NCBI GenBank assembly: GCA_029237695.1
Contig: CM055266.1
Span: 123,246,569-123,310,568 of the forward strand
Direction: 5' to 3'
Length of the DNA stretch: 64,000 nucleotides
Source of the DNA: Conchocele bisecta
Lineage: Eukaryota; Mollusca; Bivalvia; Lucinida; Thyasiridae
The position numbers and the translations under genes were made by a program. Every line of letters starts with the position of its first letter. Position 1 is the first letter of the stretch. Below the pieces are notes generated by a model, which did no database searches, was not told the DNA's origin, and saw nothing but the letters and a program-made list of their open reading frames with translations. Below are positions 11,070 through 21,211 of this stretch, in pieces.

Positions 11070-11318
11070 CCAGGGGCCCGTTTCACTAAACTTCTTACAA
11101 TTAAAATGTTCTTAAGTGCAAAAGTATGATAGTCTGTAAATTTCACATTAGCAATGTTTTCTCGTAAACAATTATTGGATTTACATTTATTGAGCATAGG
11201 CTGCATATGCAGCCTATGCTCAATAAATGTAAATCCATCAGTTTTAATTTCCAGACGATCCTAAATTTGCACTTTCGAACTTCTTAGTCGTACTGAGCTT
11301 AGTGAAACGGGCCCCTGA
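11070..11318. repeat. hairpin MITE family P, copy 6
   Basis: CCAGGGGCCCGTTTCACTAA and its inverse TTAGTGAAACGGGCCCCTG. The central hairpin (GAGCATAGGCTGCATATGCA and onward) is nearly perfect. Confidence 0.8.
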
Positions 11319-11399
11319 GGTCTACGCCTGTTTTCAAGATTTCCGTTCCGAGTAACACCACAACATGCGAAGGATCTTAAGCCTTGAATATCCGCGGAC

Positions 11400-11526
11400 C
11401 AAGCTGCTATATGGCACACCTAAGTAGAACCAGCTAGTAGAGTGGGAAATAACAGTGCTGGATTCAAACCCGGACCGCCGGATTGACATGACAGTTGGAG
11501 GTCGTAACCACGCGACTACAAATCCT
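11400..11526 (-). repeat. tRNA-derived SINE fragment
   Basis: On the minus strand, TAGTCGCGTGGTTACGACC is followed by GGGTTTGAATCC, resembling Pol III A and B boxes at tRNA-like spacing. A complete cloverleaf cannot be drawn, so I call it a tRNA-derived repeat and not a tRNA gene. Confidence 0.4.
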
Positions 11527-11530
11527 CTCT

Positions 11531-11853
11531 AGATGGCCACGTAGAATTATTTATTTTTTAATTTGTTCCCACTAAATAACAATTCGTTCCCTCAATTCAA
11601 CAATTCGTTCCCTCGAATTAACAATTCGTTCCCACGATATAACAATTCGTTCCCTGAAATTATCAATTAGTTTCCACGAAATAACAATTCGTTCCCATGG
11701 TTGTTAATTCGTGGGAACGAATTGTTATATCGTGGGAACGAATTGTTAATTCGAGGGAACGAATTGTTAAATTGAGGGAACGAATTGCTATTTCGTGGGA
11801 ACAAATTAATAAAAAAAAAAATCCATGTCCCCTGCGAGGCTCCATAGATGGCC
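11531..11853. mobile_element. foldback array of AACAATTCGTTCCC 20-mers, copy 2, with 8-bp direct repeats
   Basis: Units of AACAATTCGTTCCC run forward from about 11560 to 11698 and inverted from there to 11811. AGATGGCC occurs at 11531-11538 and at 11846-11853, a likely 8-bp target duplication. The right end carries the CCCCTGCGAGGCTCC tail seen in the other copies; the left end lacks it. Confidence 0.75.
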
Positions 11854-12064
11854 GTTCCGATTAACACCATAAAATGTGAATGGTCATTCATTGGCCGAAC
11901 TTCCAGATTCCAGATTTGTGGTGAGCATCAAACAACGAACGGACAAAGAGATTTCGTCATTCAGTTCAGCAGCCCGCGTGGCGATGGGGGATTGGTCAGG
12001 TCCGAGCCAGTTATATAATCTGTCCAACAGCGCCCCTGTAATCTTCAACACACGGTTGCTGATT

Positions 12065-12300
12065 TGTGGCTGTGACTAGCTTATGAGGTTTGCGACCAGT
12101 GCAGATCCAGATCAGACTGTGCATCCGCACAGTCTGATCCGGATCTGCACTGTTCGCCAGTCTATCAATGAAACATCCGTCATGCTTCTAACAGGCAATA
12201 TATAGTGTTATCAGGCTACATGCGTGTGCTATTGATCAGGAGCTACACTGGTCATAAATCCAATTAGCCCCATTTCCCTATTATGCAATGCCCCGGATGA
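12065..12300. repeat. dispersed inverted repeat of bivalve type
   Basis: AGTGCAGATCCAGATCAGAC and GTCTGATCCGGATCTGCACT form a hairpin at about 12097-12155. The following CTTCTAACAGGCAA...TTATCAGGCTACA block matches 4825-4895. Confidence 0.6.
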
Positions 12301-12519
12301 CCGTTTCAAGTTCACCCCGGCGGTGAGAGTGACCTCAAAGAAGCCTGGTGAACCGGTCACTCGGCCGGTCAAGCAAGGCGTCCATTCATATTGCCAAATG
12401 CGCGCCATATGTTGTTGCTAACTGTATAACCGGCCATTTCAGTTCAAAAGTAGTTCCGGCTATTGCGGTTGAGACATTTATCAAATGCCACAAGATAGGC
12501 GGGAATTGTTAGTTGATAC

Positions 12520-12700
12520 ACTATCGCCTGCGTTAATCTTATGCAAGTAATCAACTGTTCTGAACATATATGGACAATGCCACCTCTCAATCAAGCAATT
12601 TGATTGTCTCGAACCAATCAAGCTGCTTGATTTCAAGAACAATATTCAAATATTTTGAAATAAGGAAATTGACAAAAATTGGCAAGATTAGGCGGCCGTG
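12520..12700. repeat. dispersed element related to 7.53 and 41.15 kb
   Basis: ATCGCCTGCGTTAATCTTA at the left and GGCAAGATTAGGCGG at the right are inverted partners. The inner hairpin is CAATTTGATTG / CAATCAAGCTGCTTG. Confidence 0.6.
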
Positions 12701-13036
12701 CATTGATAGTTGGCACACATGACTAGACATCTAGAGATCGACACAAAACACAATTCGCGGACGTTTCTGACATTTATAAGCGGATCGACGGATCAAATAC
12801 TGCAATGTACGGCTCACATTCAAACGTGCAGTATCACTGTGGCTATAGTACGTCACAGGCACATGCTGTTTTGGATGGGGTGCACTGAATCAGGTAAGAA
12901 AAATTCTGCACTTCAGACTTTACTTGATTTAATATCTCCGCAACAATTGACGCGAGAAAGCGCAGATACCCTGGGAAATTGAATAGCAATACCTGCCGAT
13001 GTCCGCTACCTCGTAGATTTAGCCGTTTATGAGTTA

Positions 13037-13276
13037 TTTCGAGATATAACAATTCGTTCCCGCAATTTAACAATTCGTTCCCTCGAATTAACAATTCGTT
13101 CCCACGATATAACAATTCGTTCCCACGAAATAACAATTCATTCCAGTGGGAACGAATTGTTACGAAATATTAAATTGAGGGAACGAATTGTTAATTCGTG
13201 GAAACGAATTGTTAATTCGTGGAAACGAATTGCTGCATTGAGGGAACGAATTGTTATTTCGTGGGAACGAATTAAT
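13037..13276. mobile_element. foldback array of AACAATTCGTTCCC 20-mers, copy 3
   Basis: Forward units run to about 13143 and inverted units to 13276, followed by ACGTCCATTGCGGGGCTC, the tail shared with copies 1 and 2. The left tail is absent. Confidence 0.75.
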
Positions 13277-13289
13277 AAAAAAAAGAATT

Positions 13290-13826
13290 CTACGTCCATT
13301 GCGGGGCTCAGTATGATATGACCTGAAGTGGAGAATTTTTCCCGTGCCCGTGACGTACTATGCCCACCGTGAGTATACCATATTTATACCCGACACACAT
13401 ACTCCTAGCGTGCTTAGTTTTGTGTTCACTTTTATATTTGATGCTAAAGTCTGTTCATAATTGTAAAGCATTTACGCTTACACAGAAACATTAGCGTGGT
13501 ATTTTATCAGCAGCTACATTGGTCACAAATCCCATAAACCCCTTTTCTGAACAGAGAATGAAGGTACACCTGTAACGAAGTCGCTAGTTACGTTTCAATA
13601 CATGAGAAGCATTGTTGTTTTTTCATAAATCCACGATTTTTTACAGGCGATTCATATGTACACTTGGGTTTTAATCGTTTTGTTGCGTGCGCTGGCCATT
13701 GCTGGAAACTTCCATGGACATTCGGATCACAATTGTACGGTCTAAGGGAAGTAACTGCGATGGTTTGGAGGCTCGGGACTTTGTTATAACAGTAACATGT
13801 ACGATGATGAACTAGATTATTTCAGT
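13290..13826. other. intergenic, no gene recognised
   Basis: No supported coding sequence. 13490-13556 (TTATCAGCAGCTACATTGGTC) is a piece of the dispersed bivalve-type repeat also at 4.86 and 12.2 kb. Confidence 0.5.
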
Positions 13827-14429
13827 AGCCGATTTCACCAAAATTGCTAAGTATGCTATATTTTCTAACCAAATAAATGGCTGTGCTAATGTAGTCTTTA
13901 GTTATGTACGAAATGATAATTCCAGCACAAAAATATTTACACAATACCCTAACATTTGATTGGCCCGTAGCAAGTCTCTGTCCAAAATTTATATCCCAGT
14001 AAACTCCCATGCCGAACTACTTTCCGTAACCGTCAGGCGCAGTTAAAATAATTCTTAAGAAAACGGAAAATAAACACATTTTCTTGATGAATTTATTTCA
14101 AATGATGGAATTGTAAGGAATGAATGGCCTTTTTGTTGAATTTATCGGGGATATAAATTTGTACAAGGCGCGGTAATACTGGACGAGGCACAAAGTACAA
14201 TTTTCGAAAAGAAATAAAAAAAAAAGATAAAAAAAAAGATTATTTTTCGAAAATTGTAATTGTTTATCGCTTCGTCCAGTATTCCCGCGACTTTTCCAAG
14301 TTTATACCCTGATAAATTCCACAAAAAGGCCATTCATTCCTATAATGCATTTCAGAAAAAATCAATAATAACTCCGTCAAAGTATACCTAGGTAGATTTG
14401 TATACTTAGCAAGTTTGGTGAAATCCGCT
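13827..14429. repeat. composite MITE family D with a nested family C inverted repeat
   Basis: The outer ends TAGCCGATTTCACCAAAATTG and CAAGTTTGGTGAAATCCGCTA match the ends of the element at 16187-16494. Inside are the 2650-type block (13920-14027, inverted) and, at 14117-14340, a family C inverted repeat whose loop is an A/T-rich insertion. Confidence 0.65.
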
Positions 14430-14472
14430 ACTACTTATTCGAAATCCGCTGAATGACATTATCATACATTTC

Positions 14473-15180
14473 TTAAAGGTACATGCCCACGCAGTAGGCA
14501 CAAAATGTTCTTTATAGGAATTAAATAAGTGTATAAGTATGTCACTATTCCACCAGTTCTAAAAAATACGAGTGCCCGCTATACAAATATAATCATTTAT
14601 TAATGATCAATTTACTGTTAGCGACGCGCGGCGGTAACAGTCTATTTTGATAATGTGCGGGGACGACGACTTTCACATCACGGCATGCGCAGTATACTAC
14701 TCGCACCAGTAGGCTTCCCAATATGTAAACAAGAATATCAACATGTCGAAACGTCCAGGACGGAAATTGTATGAAACGGCGTCGGCCAAAAAAAAGGCGA
14801 ATTGTCTGAGGGACAGGCAGTACAGAGAGAGAGAGTGGTTAATATTGGCGACCAGATCACCAAATGGAAATAGTTACGTGGAGATTTAGATTTGGACTCG
14901 AAGAGAGATTTTTCTTCTCAACTTCCGATACTTCACTGCGCATGTCAAATATGTGATATGATTGACCGTGTCACGTGACGCATGTTGGTAAAAATAGCAC
15001 GAGGTCGGAAAATACCCTTTCTGGTCGCAGCATATAAAATGCAATTTAACACCAATTAACACGCGTCGTAATTATAAATAACTCGTTAGTGGGTAGACAA
15101 ATGGCTCATATAAGGCATGACAGAAAATGAAATGTAGTAGTACAGTGTAACCTGCTGCGTGGGCATGTATGTACCTTTAA
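14473..15180. repeat. non-autonomous element family E, copy 1 (708 bp)
   Basis: Terminal inverted repeats TTAAAGGTACATGCCCACGC and CGTGGGCATGTATGTACCTT. A shorter relative is at 34531-35034 and a truncated right half ends at about 33633. No coding region is found. Confidence 0.75.
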
Positions 15181-15547
15181 GTTCAGATGGTGGCCACTTT
15201 TAGCATACTTTTATTGTCGGAAAAAAGGTATATTATATTTCACGGGAAATTTTGAATAACTTTAAGATAGCGTTGAAGATGGTTTCCTGTTTTCTAAGAA
15301 AACGCTAGTAGACGAAAGATACTGAAATAATAATAAATTCAATGTGGCGTCAAAGATGTTGGCCACATTTGTATAATATGCGATTTGATACAATATACTT
15401 ACTATGCGTATATAGTTTATGGAATACTGTTACAGTTCTAATACAGTTCACATTTGTTGAAGGTTCCCAAACTAAGCAAACAAAAATGAATGGACAACGA
15501 TAGTTGCGTGCAACGATATGCATATACAATTATATTTTCGTTTAAAT
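15181..15547. other. intergenic, nothing seen
   Basis: AT-rich sequence without a supported gene or clear repeat. Confidence 0.5.
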
Positions 15548-15750
15548 ACCCGGCTTTCAACTACAGAATGCTGGAAAGGAAAAGTTTTGCCTTTTTTCTC
15601 AATAAAAACATGGTTTAGCAGCACTTTAGAATCATTTCCATTGGAGATCATTCTAAAGTGCTGTCAAAACATGTTTTTTTATGAGAAAAATGGAACATAC
15701 AAAATAAACAGGAGACGACACAATTTAATTCAGCATTGCAAGGGTTAAGC
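15548..15750. repeat. MITE family B relative
   Basis: Hairpin arms CAGCACTTTAGAATCATTTC / TGATTCT-type inverse, followed by AGGAGACGACACAATTTAAT, comparable to the GTCTGCTG/CAGCAGAC blocks of the family. Confidence 0.6.
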
Positions 15751-16186
15751 GCCTGTCGTGGTGTTTACCGCATAGTTTTGATATCGTTTTCATTGTTTGT
15801 GATTAGAAAACGATGTCAAAACGATGTGTAAACGATAGGCAATCGTTCGTTTGTGTAAACAGGAACAACTCTAGGCAGTAGCTGCATGCTATATCCTCTG
15901 GCATCCAAATGTTTCAGCTCAATAATTTCGGCAGTACCTCTGTGGCACTAATAAAAACTGTTAGCCGAAAAAGAGACACGCCATGTGATTTTTTACCTAA
16001 GACCATGTGCAATTTTTACACGAAATAAATATTTTTCGTTTATGTAGTCTTGCTTTGTTTTATACATTCTTCTAACCGATGTTTTTTTAATCATCTTTAG
16101 AGCACGTATAACAAAATTGGGGTTGGTTCCATGTTTTTAGACAATTCCTATGGCCGACATCTTGGATTTGACAATTGACGCCCTGT

Positions 16187-16494
16187 AGCCTATTTCACCA
16201 ACATTGCTAAGTATAATTATCTATCAAAAGTATACGTTGAGGGAGTAATCATAAATTTTTCCCGAAATGCATTATGTCATATAGAACTAACGACTGCATA
16301 TATTTGATGATTAAAAGTATGCAAAATTATTATACTGAATTTATTACATTATCACAGCCAAAATGGCTGTGATAATGTAATAAATTCAGTATAATAAAAA
16401 TTAATAAATTTCTCCTTAAATTGAAAATTTCTCCCTCAAAGTATACTTTGTTAGATAAGTATACTTTGCAATGTTAGTTAAATAGGCTACAGGG
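16187..16494. repeat. MITE family D copy, with a nested 68-bp palindrome
   Basis: CCCTGTAGCCTATTTCACCA and TTAAATAGGCTACAGGG are inverted ends, followed inward by AGTATAC..GAGGGAG / CTCCCTCAAAGTATAC. The insert at 16328-16395 is a palindrome with perfect arms of about 31 bp around AAAAT; a half copy of it is at 6004-6034. Confidence 0.75.
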
Positions 16495-17146
16495 GTTGGT
16501 TCACTTTTTCCGAGAACTGACATGGCGAATATTTTGTTTTAAAACTGGCTGCTATGTAAATACATGATTGTATTATATGTATTATAATCTTCACTGCCAA
16601 CTGTCTTTGAAAAACTGTATACATGTGTATGCTTAGGTTATGTTGCTACATTGTTGAACCATTGTATCATCTACAGATGCCAAACAAGTATGGGTTGGTC
16701 CCACTTTTTTTCAAAATGACTGCTGTGAAAATTATGGCCGCTGTATTTGACTTCTGAACTAGTAGTATAGAGGGAGTCAAAATGATAACAGCAACCATTG
16801 TGCTGTTATTGAGCGGTATTGTAGCTCCCACCACCAACAACAAGTTGGTGGTGGTTATTGAATGAGAAAGTGGTCTTGTAGTCCCAATTATATTGGAGAT
16901 TGTCATACGAGATCCGAGTCACTGCTATGTCCACCATGCGGTGACACTCAGGCTACGCATCGACTGGTTAACAAGGAATTACGTGCTCGCAAGTATTATC
17001 GTTTAGCAGTAATTCAAATCAGTATGTCACTTATAAAGATAAAACCGATATTGTATCAACGTTAAACAGCGTTCCTATCCGACCGCTGCAGTGTATTTCA
17101 CCTTATCGAGCCCACGGTGTGTATTGATTTAAACACACAGAGTAGT
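16495..17146. other. intergenic; left approach to the viral element
   Basis: No supported gene. A 29-bp hairpin (CCACCACCAAC / GTTGGTGGTGG) lies at about 16828-16857. The exact left boundary of the viral element falls somewhere between here and 17270, but no terminal repeat could be matched to the right side. Confidence 0.5.
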
Positions 17147-17222
17147 AGTAGGGAACAGTTTTTATAGTCTCCGATGGAGCCGGACCCCGGGCGGAGGGCG
17201 GAATTTACAACTGTTCCCTACT
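17147..17222. repeat. 14-bp perfect inverted repeat with GC-rich loop at the left edge of the viral element
   Basis: AGTAGGGAACAGTT (17147-17160) and AACTGTTCCCTACT (17209-17222) flank 48 bp that include CCGGACCCCGGGCGGAGGGC. It sits outside the first viral gene. It could be a terminal structure, a transcription stop or part of a replication site; the sequence alone does not decide. Confidence 0.6.
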
Positions 17223-17272
17223 TGGACAGTTTGTGGTTTATAGAAATGTATGGTGGCCGGTGGGTGACATAC

Positions 17273-17914
17273 TCACGGTGGTGTTGTAACTTTCCCTCCC
17301 ACTTTATCACCCAGTTTTAACCTAAATTTATCCCAATCAGTATTCTCAATCTTGGGAAGGGTGGCACGTGCTTTCGTTCTAACAGTATTTTTTAAATCCT
17401 CATATCGAGACATCTCCTCCACCACCGATTCGAACTCGACATCAGATATATTGTTATCGGCCAACGCTTTGGACACGATGACGTCGATGCTATTTTTCTT
17501 AGTCCTCGCGAGAACCGATATTCTGTCGTGCTTTATACTTTTATTTTCGAATTTCCTTCCCACCACTCTGAACGCCATACATAACAACCCCGACCCAGTG
17601 GCTACACCACTCAAACCCGCGGCAATGGGAATTTCCACGATTGTAGATAACAATGCAGCGGCTCCGGCCCCACCCATTATAGAAATTGCTGCCAGCACGG
17701 TGCTCACCACCTCCACTATATTTGCAGCTCGTCTATATTTTTTAGCATTTACCCTCCGAGTTTCCCCCTCTTGTTTTAGAATATCCTGCATCTCTATGAT
17801 ATTGTCCAACCTAAAATCTGAACTTATTTCGCCAAAACCAATATCATCCAATCCGCGATTGGGGTCCAACATTGTTGGTATTGGAAGCGTGCTCGGAAGC
17901 GGTGATTCGTTCAT
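17273..17914 (-). CDS. putative membrane protein of the viral element, 213 aa
   Basis: An intact frame that is the outermost gene at the left end. Residues about 65-120 are strongly hydrophobic and glycine/alanine-rich (two possible membrane segments). They are preceded by a charged, probably helical region (residues 35-60) and followed by a conserved-looking helical tail around residues 125-190 (KHDRISVLA, SKALADNNISD). Proteins with this layout are, to my recollection, frequent beside Polinton-type genes in invertebrate genomes; no function is known to me. Its start lies 12 bp from the stop of the next gene, read the same way, which suggests co-expression. One of the CCAAT-type palindromes (17848-17862) lies in its N-terminal coding part. 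Confidence 0.6.
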   Translation of the reverse strand: MNESPLPSTLPIPTMLDPNRGLDDIGFGEISSDFRLDNIIEMQDILKQEGETRRVNAKKYRRAANIVEVVSTVLAAISIMGGAGAAALLSTIVEIPIAAGLSGVATGSGLLCMAFRVVGRKFENKSIKHDRISVLARTKKNSIDVIVSKALADNNISDVEFESVVEEMSRYEDLKNTVRTKARATLPKIENTDWDKFRLKLGDKVGGKVTTPP

Positions 17915-17926
17915 ATTATTGGTATT

Positions 17927-18211
17927 TTACAAATTTATTTCAATCAACAATGTCACAACAGTGGAAGAACTCGCTGGGCTAGCGACTTTCGTAACAAAGT
18001 TAATAACACTACCTTCTGAAAGTCTAATTGGATCATCACCGGCGAACAAAACCACCCCGGAACTCTGTCCAGCGAGTTTAGCGGCTCCACCCCCCCCCCC
18101 CCCCCGTTCTTCCCCATCCACTATGAGATTTGTGATGACCGCGCCCACAGGTTTACCACTAGCATTAAACGAACAGACCGCCATTCGTCGAACCGTACCT
18201 GGAGATGTCAT
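17927..18211 (-). CDS. small hypothetical protein of the viral element with a poly-Gly run, 94 aa
   Basis: The ATG-initiated frame covers 94 codons, but the same frame stays open upstream to about 18301 and reads like protein (YEYSFGAKASTRYGGY), so the N-terminus may have been longer with its start codon lost. A run of about 16 C on the plus strand (18090-18105) encodes a stretch of glycines and is prone to length changes, so the frame downstream could vary between copies. I do not recognise a domain. The short beta-rich character and position among structural genes would suit a minor virion protein, which is inference only. Confidence 0.45.
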   Translation of the reverse strand: MTSPGTVRRMAVCSFNASGKPVGAVITNLIVDGEERGGGGGGAAKLAGQSSGVVLFAGDDPIRLSEGSVINFVTKVASPASSSTVVTLLIEINL

Positions 18212-18319
18212 GACGTATCCCCCATATCTAGTGCTCGCTTTGGCACCGAATGAATATTCATAGGCCCCCTCATTTAATGGCCCCCGCTTCTCAGCCCAAA
18301 CTGTTATGACACGTTTTTA

Positions 18320-18939
18320 TTATTGCAATAACTTAAACTGCTCTACAGATTTGTCCAACAATGCGGCAAGCTCCTTGATAGCGGTATGGGCCTCAACACG
18401 AACCTTTTCGGAAGAAACCTCAACCGTTTGATGAGCGTCTTTGCGAACGAGGCTTATTTTTCCCCCCATCGCGAACAATGATTCATCAATGGCTCTGATA
18501 GATAGAACCACTCGCTCTCCTAACGCTTGTAGACCAGTCTGTGTCTCTGCTCGCAATACCCCATATGCTTCCGTAAGATCCGTCTTTGCTTTTTCACGAA
18601 ATTCGGTTATTTTTCACCTAGTTCAGTAAGTGATGCATGATCCTCTTCCCCAACTTGGATTATTTTCCTGCCGAGATCCTTAAGTCCTGTATGTGCCTCT
18701 TCGCGAACTTGTGCAGTTGCCGTCAGGACGTCTACTCTAAGCTGTGCTATACTCCTGTGAATCTCGTTTGTGGCGTCCGATATAGTTCTATTGATCAATG
18801 ATCTGGTTTTTCCGGTAGTTAAAAAGTCGCTCTCTGTCGGGATGAATCCCCCTTCTGCCGGTTCCAAATTCTTTGAATTTATATCTGTCACCCAATCGCG
18901 ATTGGAATTGGAAGAACTACCTGGTCCGTACATACTCAT
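18320..18939 (-). pseudogene. coiled-coil protein of the viral element, split by one frameshift
   Basis: Two frames, 18607-18939 (110 codons from an ATG at 18939) and 18320-18606, continue each other if one base is lost or gained near 18605, in a run of A on the coding strand. Both halves share the same pattern of alternating hydrophobic positions and repeated AHT/GLK..G..I blocks typical of a long amphipathic helix or trimeric fibre stalk. The N-terminus is Ser/Gly/Asn-rich. It may be a fibre or tape-like structural protein (inference). A CCAAT palindrome (18892-18905) encodes the SNSNRDW stretch near the N-terminus. The region upstream of the start has the AATTTTAAGAAAATT element also found before 24.9 kb. 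Confidence 0.6.
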
Positions 18940-18940
18940 A

Positions 18941-18962
18941 ATAATTAATTTTAAGAAAATTA
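18941..18962. promoter_or_regulatory. AT-rich palindromic element shared by two viral intergenic regions
   Basis: AATTAATTTTAAGAAAATTA lies directly upstream of the coiled-coil gene (minus strand). The same 20 bases occur at about 24871-24890, just before the gene that starts near 24.9 kb (plus strand). The core AATTTT-AAG-AAAATT is symmetric, so it would read alike in both orientations. A promoter or processing role is inference. Confidence 0.45.
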
Positions 18963-18996
18963 TAAAATTAAATTATAATATTGGGGGCACTTATAC

Positions 18997-19683
18997 TCAA
19001 TTGGAAATTTCTAGGACGAACGAAATCGGGTAATAGTTCTTCAACTCTCTCGCTTGATCATCAAGAATAGTGACCGTAAATTCGTGGATATGTCCCGATT
19101 CCAAAACTTTCATCTCGGGACGTGGGAAGTCTAAGGTCACAGACTCCCTAAAGAAACAATCACTGGCTTGCACGGTTTTCAGTAATGTGCTGGGAGATCC
19201 GTCTAACATGTTGTACGATGTGTTCACCCGATCGAGGTGTACCCTGAGATTTTTCGTGAAGGCGAAGTCCACCGGGTTATCACCGACGTACTCACCCGAA
19301 ACAAACACTCCTTTATTTGCGGAGTATGTCTCTCTAAAACCGAGTTGAATACCCAACATCGGGGAGATCATTATCTGGTGGTCTGGGCTGATAGTCATTG
19401 TTGCAAGTCCGATTGCCTTCGATAATGTGAGGTTGACTATACCGTCAAGTTCTGTGGAAACAAAGTCTATGAGCTGTCTTATTCCCCACAGTCCGTGAGG
19501 CAGCTTTACACCTACTTGTTGTCCATCATTGACATAGTAAAACCCTTCGCTCTTCCCCACATTCTGCCACCCAACCGTGAAGGTGATTGATCTGAGGCTT
19601 ACCCGGCGTTTTCCGCAGCAGTTGTCGATTGACTTCTAAAGTTCACAACTCTCTTTTTTAACGTTAGTGATAGTAGCAAACAT
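18997..19683 (-). pseudogene. structural-type protein of the viral element, interrupted by an early TAG
   Basis: From an ATG at 19683 the frame reads 15 codons and meets TAG at 19636-19638. It then stays open in the same frame to 18997, for about 228 codons in all. The downstream part has short beta-like segments, RVNTSYNMLDGSPSTLL near its middle and a hydrophobic C-terminus (ISFVLEI). I associate this kind of protein with the capsid gene block of invertebrate Polinton-like elements, possibly a penton or other minor capsid protein, but this needs a profile search. The gene is divergent from the next one (19783, plus strand) across a 99-bp AT-rich spacer that probably holds both promoters. 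Confidence 0.55.
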
Positions 19684-19782
19684 GGTAATATACTTTCAAA
19701 TGATTTTGGGTTCAATTCTGTTTATGTTGGAAATTTATTAGATATCCAGGATATTAGAGATATATATTATTCACTGTAAAAG
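19684..19782. promoter_or_regulatory. divergent promoter region
   Basis: This is the only spacer between two genes pointing away from each other. It is rich in A/T and contains TATATATTATTC shortly before the plus-strand start at 19783. Assignment rests on position and base composition only. Confidence 0.4.
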
Positions 19783-20719
19783 ATGGTGAAACGCTACGGT
19801 TTAAAAGACGTCGTGTTAGGTCGGCAATACATATGCGTCACAATGAATGGGGACGAGTTCGAAGCCCGTTTTCTAGATTTGACCTACGAGTACACAAACC
19901 CCGTAATAACTGGCAATATCGATGTGAACAACGCAGCTGTGGTGGCGTGGAAGACAACACCGATGGATTGGTGGCAAAACCAATTAAACTTTGCAGTGTG
20001 GTGCGCGAGCTCTGGGTGTTGGTTTTCATCCGAATTACTCGGTAAGGACAATCCAATGTTGAAATCGTTGTTTCAATTTCATTTTTACTATCAGACACGG
20101 CGCGTTCTAGCGGAAATGAAAACACCTCTTCCTCAAGACTCCGCTTTTAACTGGAAATCCAACACCTACGACTCTAGGGCCTTCACTAAAGTGTGCAACG
20201 AATTTGGGGTTTCACCGACAACAGATTTCAGGCAAAAGGTGGACAAGCCTAACGTTGGTCTAGGTAGGTTCACAATGTTTTGGACACCCGCCGGAGATTA
20301 TAGGTTAGATCATGGAGGGCGGGTGAAACCTTTCTTCAGTGAGAAAGACGCATTCACACACGTCGCAGACATATCTAGAGCGTGGACAAGATTTGTGGAA
20401 GAAAAACAAAAAAACTTTCACACATGCTGGGATTTCCCGCCTCAACGACTCCATTCGCACATACATCTGGGCCATCCTCGGCTCACAGGCGCAAGTCCGC
20501 AGTTCTATAATAGGAGACGGGACGGCGTTTGACGCGCAAAAACAATTCTTGGCAAATGTCGAGGACGCCATCTCCACTCCGGTGGACCTCCCGGCGGCGA
20601 TCAAGCGGTATCGAGACGTTTTGCAGAATGCCAGCACCCCAGTAAACTATAAATTTGCAACAGGTCTTTATCTGGCGCCGACCAATATGATACTACGAGA
20701 CGACCCGGTTTACGGTTAA
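19783..20719 (+). pseudogene. conserved structural-type protein of the viral element, one frameshift
   Basis: The frame from ATG 19783 reads sensibly to about 20425 (aromatic-rich, including WWQNQLNFAVWC and YQTRRVLAEM). The neighbouring frame then continues from about 20429 to the stop at 20717-20719 with AGISRLNDSIRTYIW and SQAQVRSSIIG. The break lies in or just after the run CAAAAAAACT at about 20410-20420, which suggests a homopolymer slip. The rejoined length would be about 312 codons. To my knowledge this protein travels with the capsid gene in invertebrate Polinton-like elements; its role is unassigned and a minor capsid or internal virion protein is plausible. Confidence 0.6.
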
Positions 20720-20734
20720 AATAATAAGATCGTA

Positions 20735-21211
20735 ATGGCCACCGCCGATCAAAAAATCGGCTACAACGAGAACCTGAACACGGGTATCATCAAGAGCACA
20801 CCCAAGACGGTCGAGGTCAAGAGCACCCCCAAGACGACCGGGGTCAAGAGCACCCCCAAGACGGCCGGTGTCAACAGGGGTGAGGGTGGAAATTCAAATA
20901 AATTTGAAAAATATTTCATAAAACCCCCAATTCATGAATTGGATACACCCACCCCAGTACAAAGCGCACCAACAAGTTCCCCCAATTCACGAATTGGAAC
21001 AGGAGCGGGAACTAGTTTCTCGTCAAGTTCCACCTCCGCTCCAGCTCAGGAACGGCATGTTCCAAAAGAACTTGATGCACCATCAAGTTCCCCCAATTCT
21101 TCCAATCGCGATGGGACTGGAACAGGAACGGGAAGTACAACCCACGAGGAAGAGAAATTAGGGCTCGTCGTCGCCCTCGTGGTGATCGTACTACTTGCGC
21201 TTTGGTTTTAG
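20735..21211 (+). CDS. tail-anchored, repeat-containing virion-type protein, 158 aa
   Basis: The frame is intact. Residues about 17-46 hold three copies of a 9-residue unit built on KSTPKT; the middle (45-130) is Ser/Thr/Pro/Gly-rich and probably disordered; residues about 140-158 (LGLVVALVVIVLLALWF) form a single C-terminal membrane anchor. The middle is encoded over three CCAAT-type palindromes (20927, 20982 and a degenerate one at 21102), giving PPIHELD and PNSRIGT. It follows the previous gene by 15 bp and overlaps the end of the next gene, which is on the other strand, by 21 bp. A virion membrane or surface protein is inferred. Confidence 0.6.
   Translation: MATADQKIGYNENLNTGIIKSTPKTVEVKSTPKTTGVKSTPKTAGVNRGEGGNSNKFEKYFIKPPIHELDTPTPVQSAPTSSPNSRIGTGAGTSFSSSSTSAPAQERHVPKELDAPSSSPNSSNRDGTGTGTGSTTHEEEKLGLVVALVVIVLLALWF

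Noticed and set aside
6038..13276. Regularly spaced AACAATTCGTTCCC repeats resembling a CRISPR array
   Set aside because: The spacing is too short for spacers, the units reverse orientation mid-array, the intervening bases are repeated too, there are no cas genes, and the context is an animal genome.
17352..18263. 303-codon plus-strand frame opposite the first two viral genes
   Set aside because: It is Ser/Pro-rich, has no recognisable features and is antisense to two frames with clear protein character.
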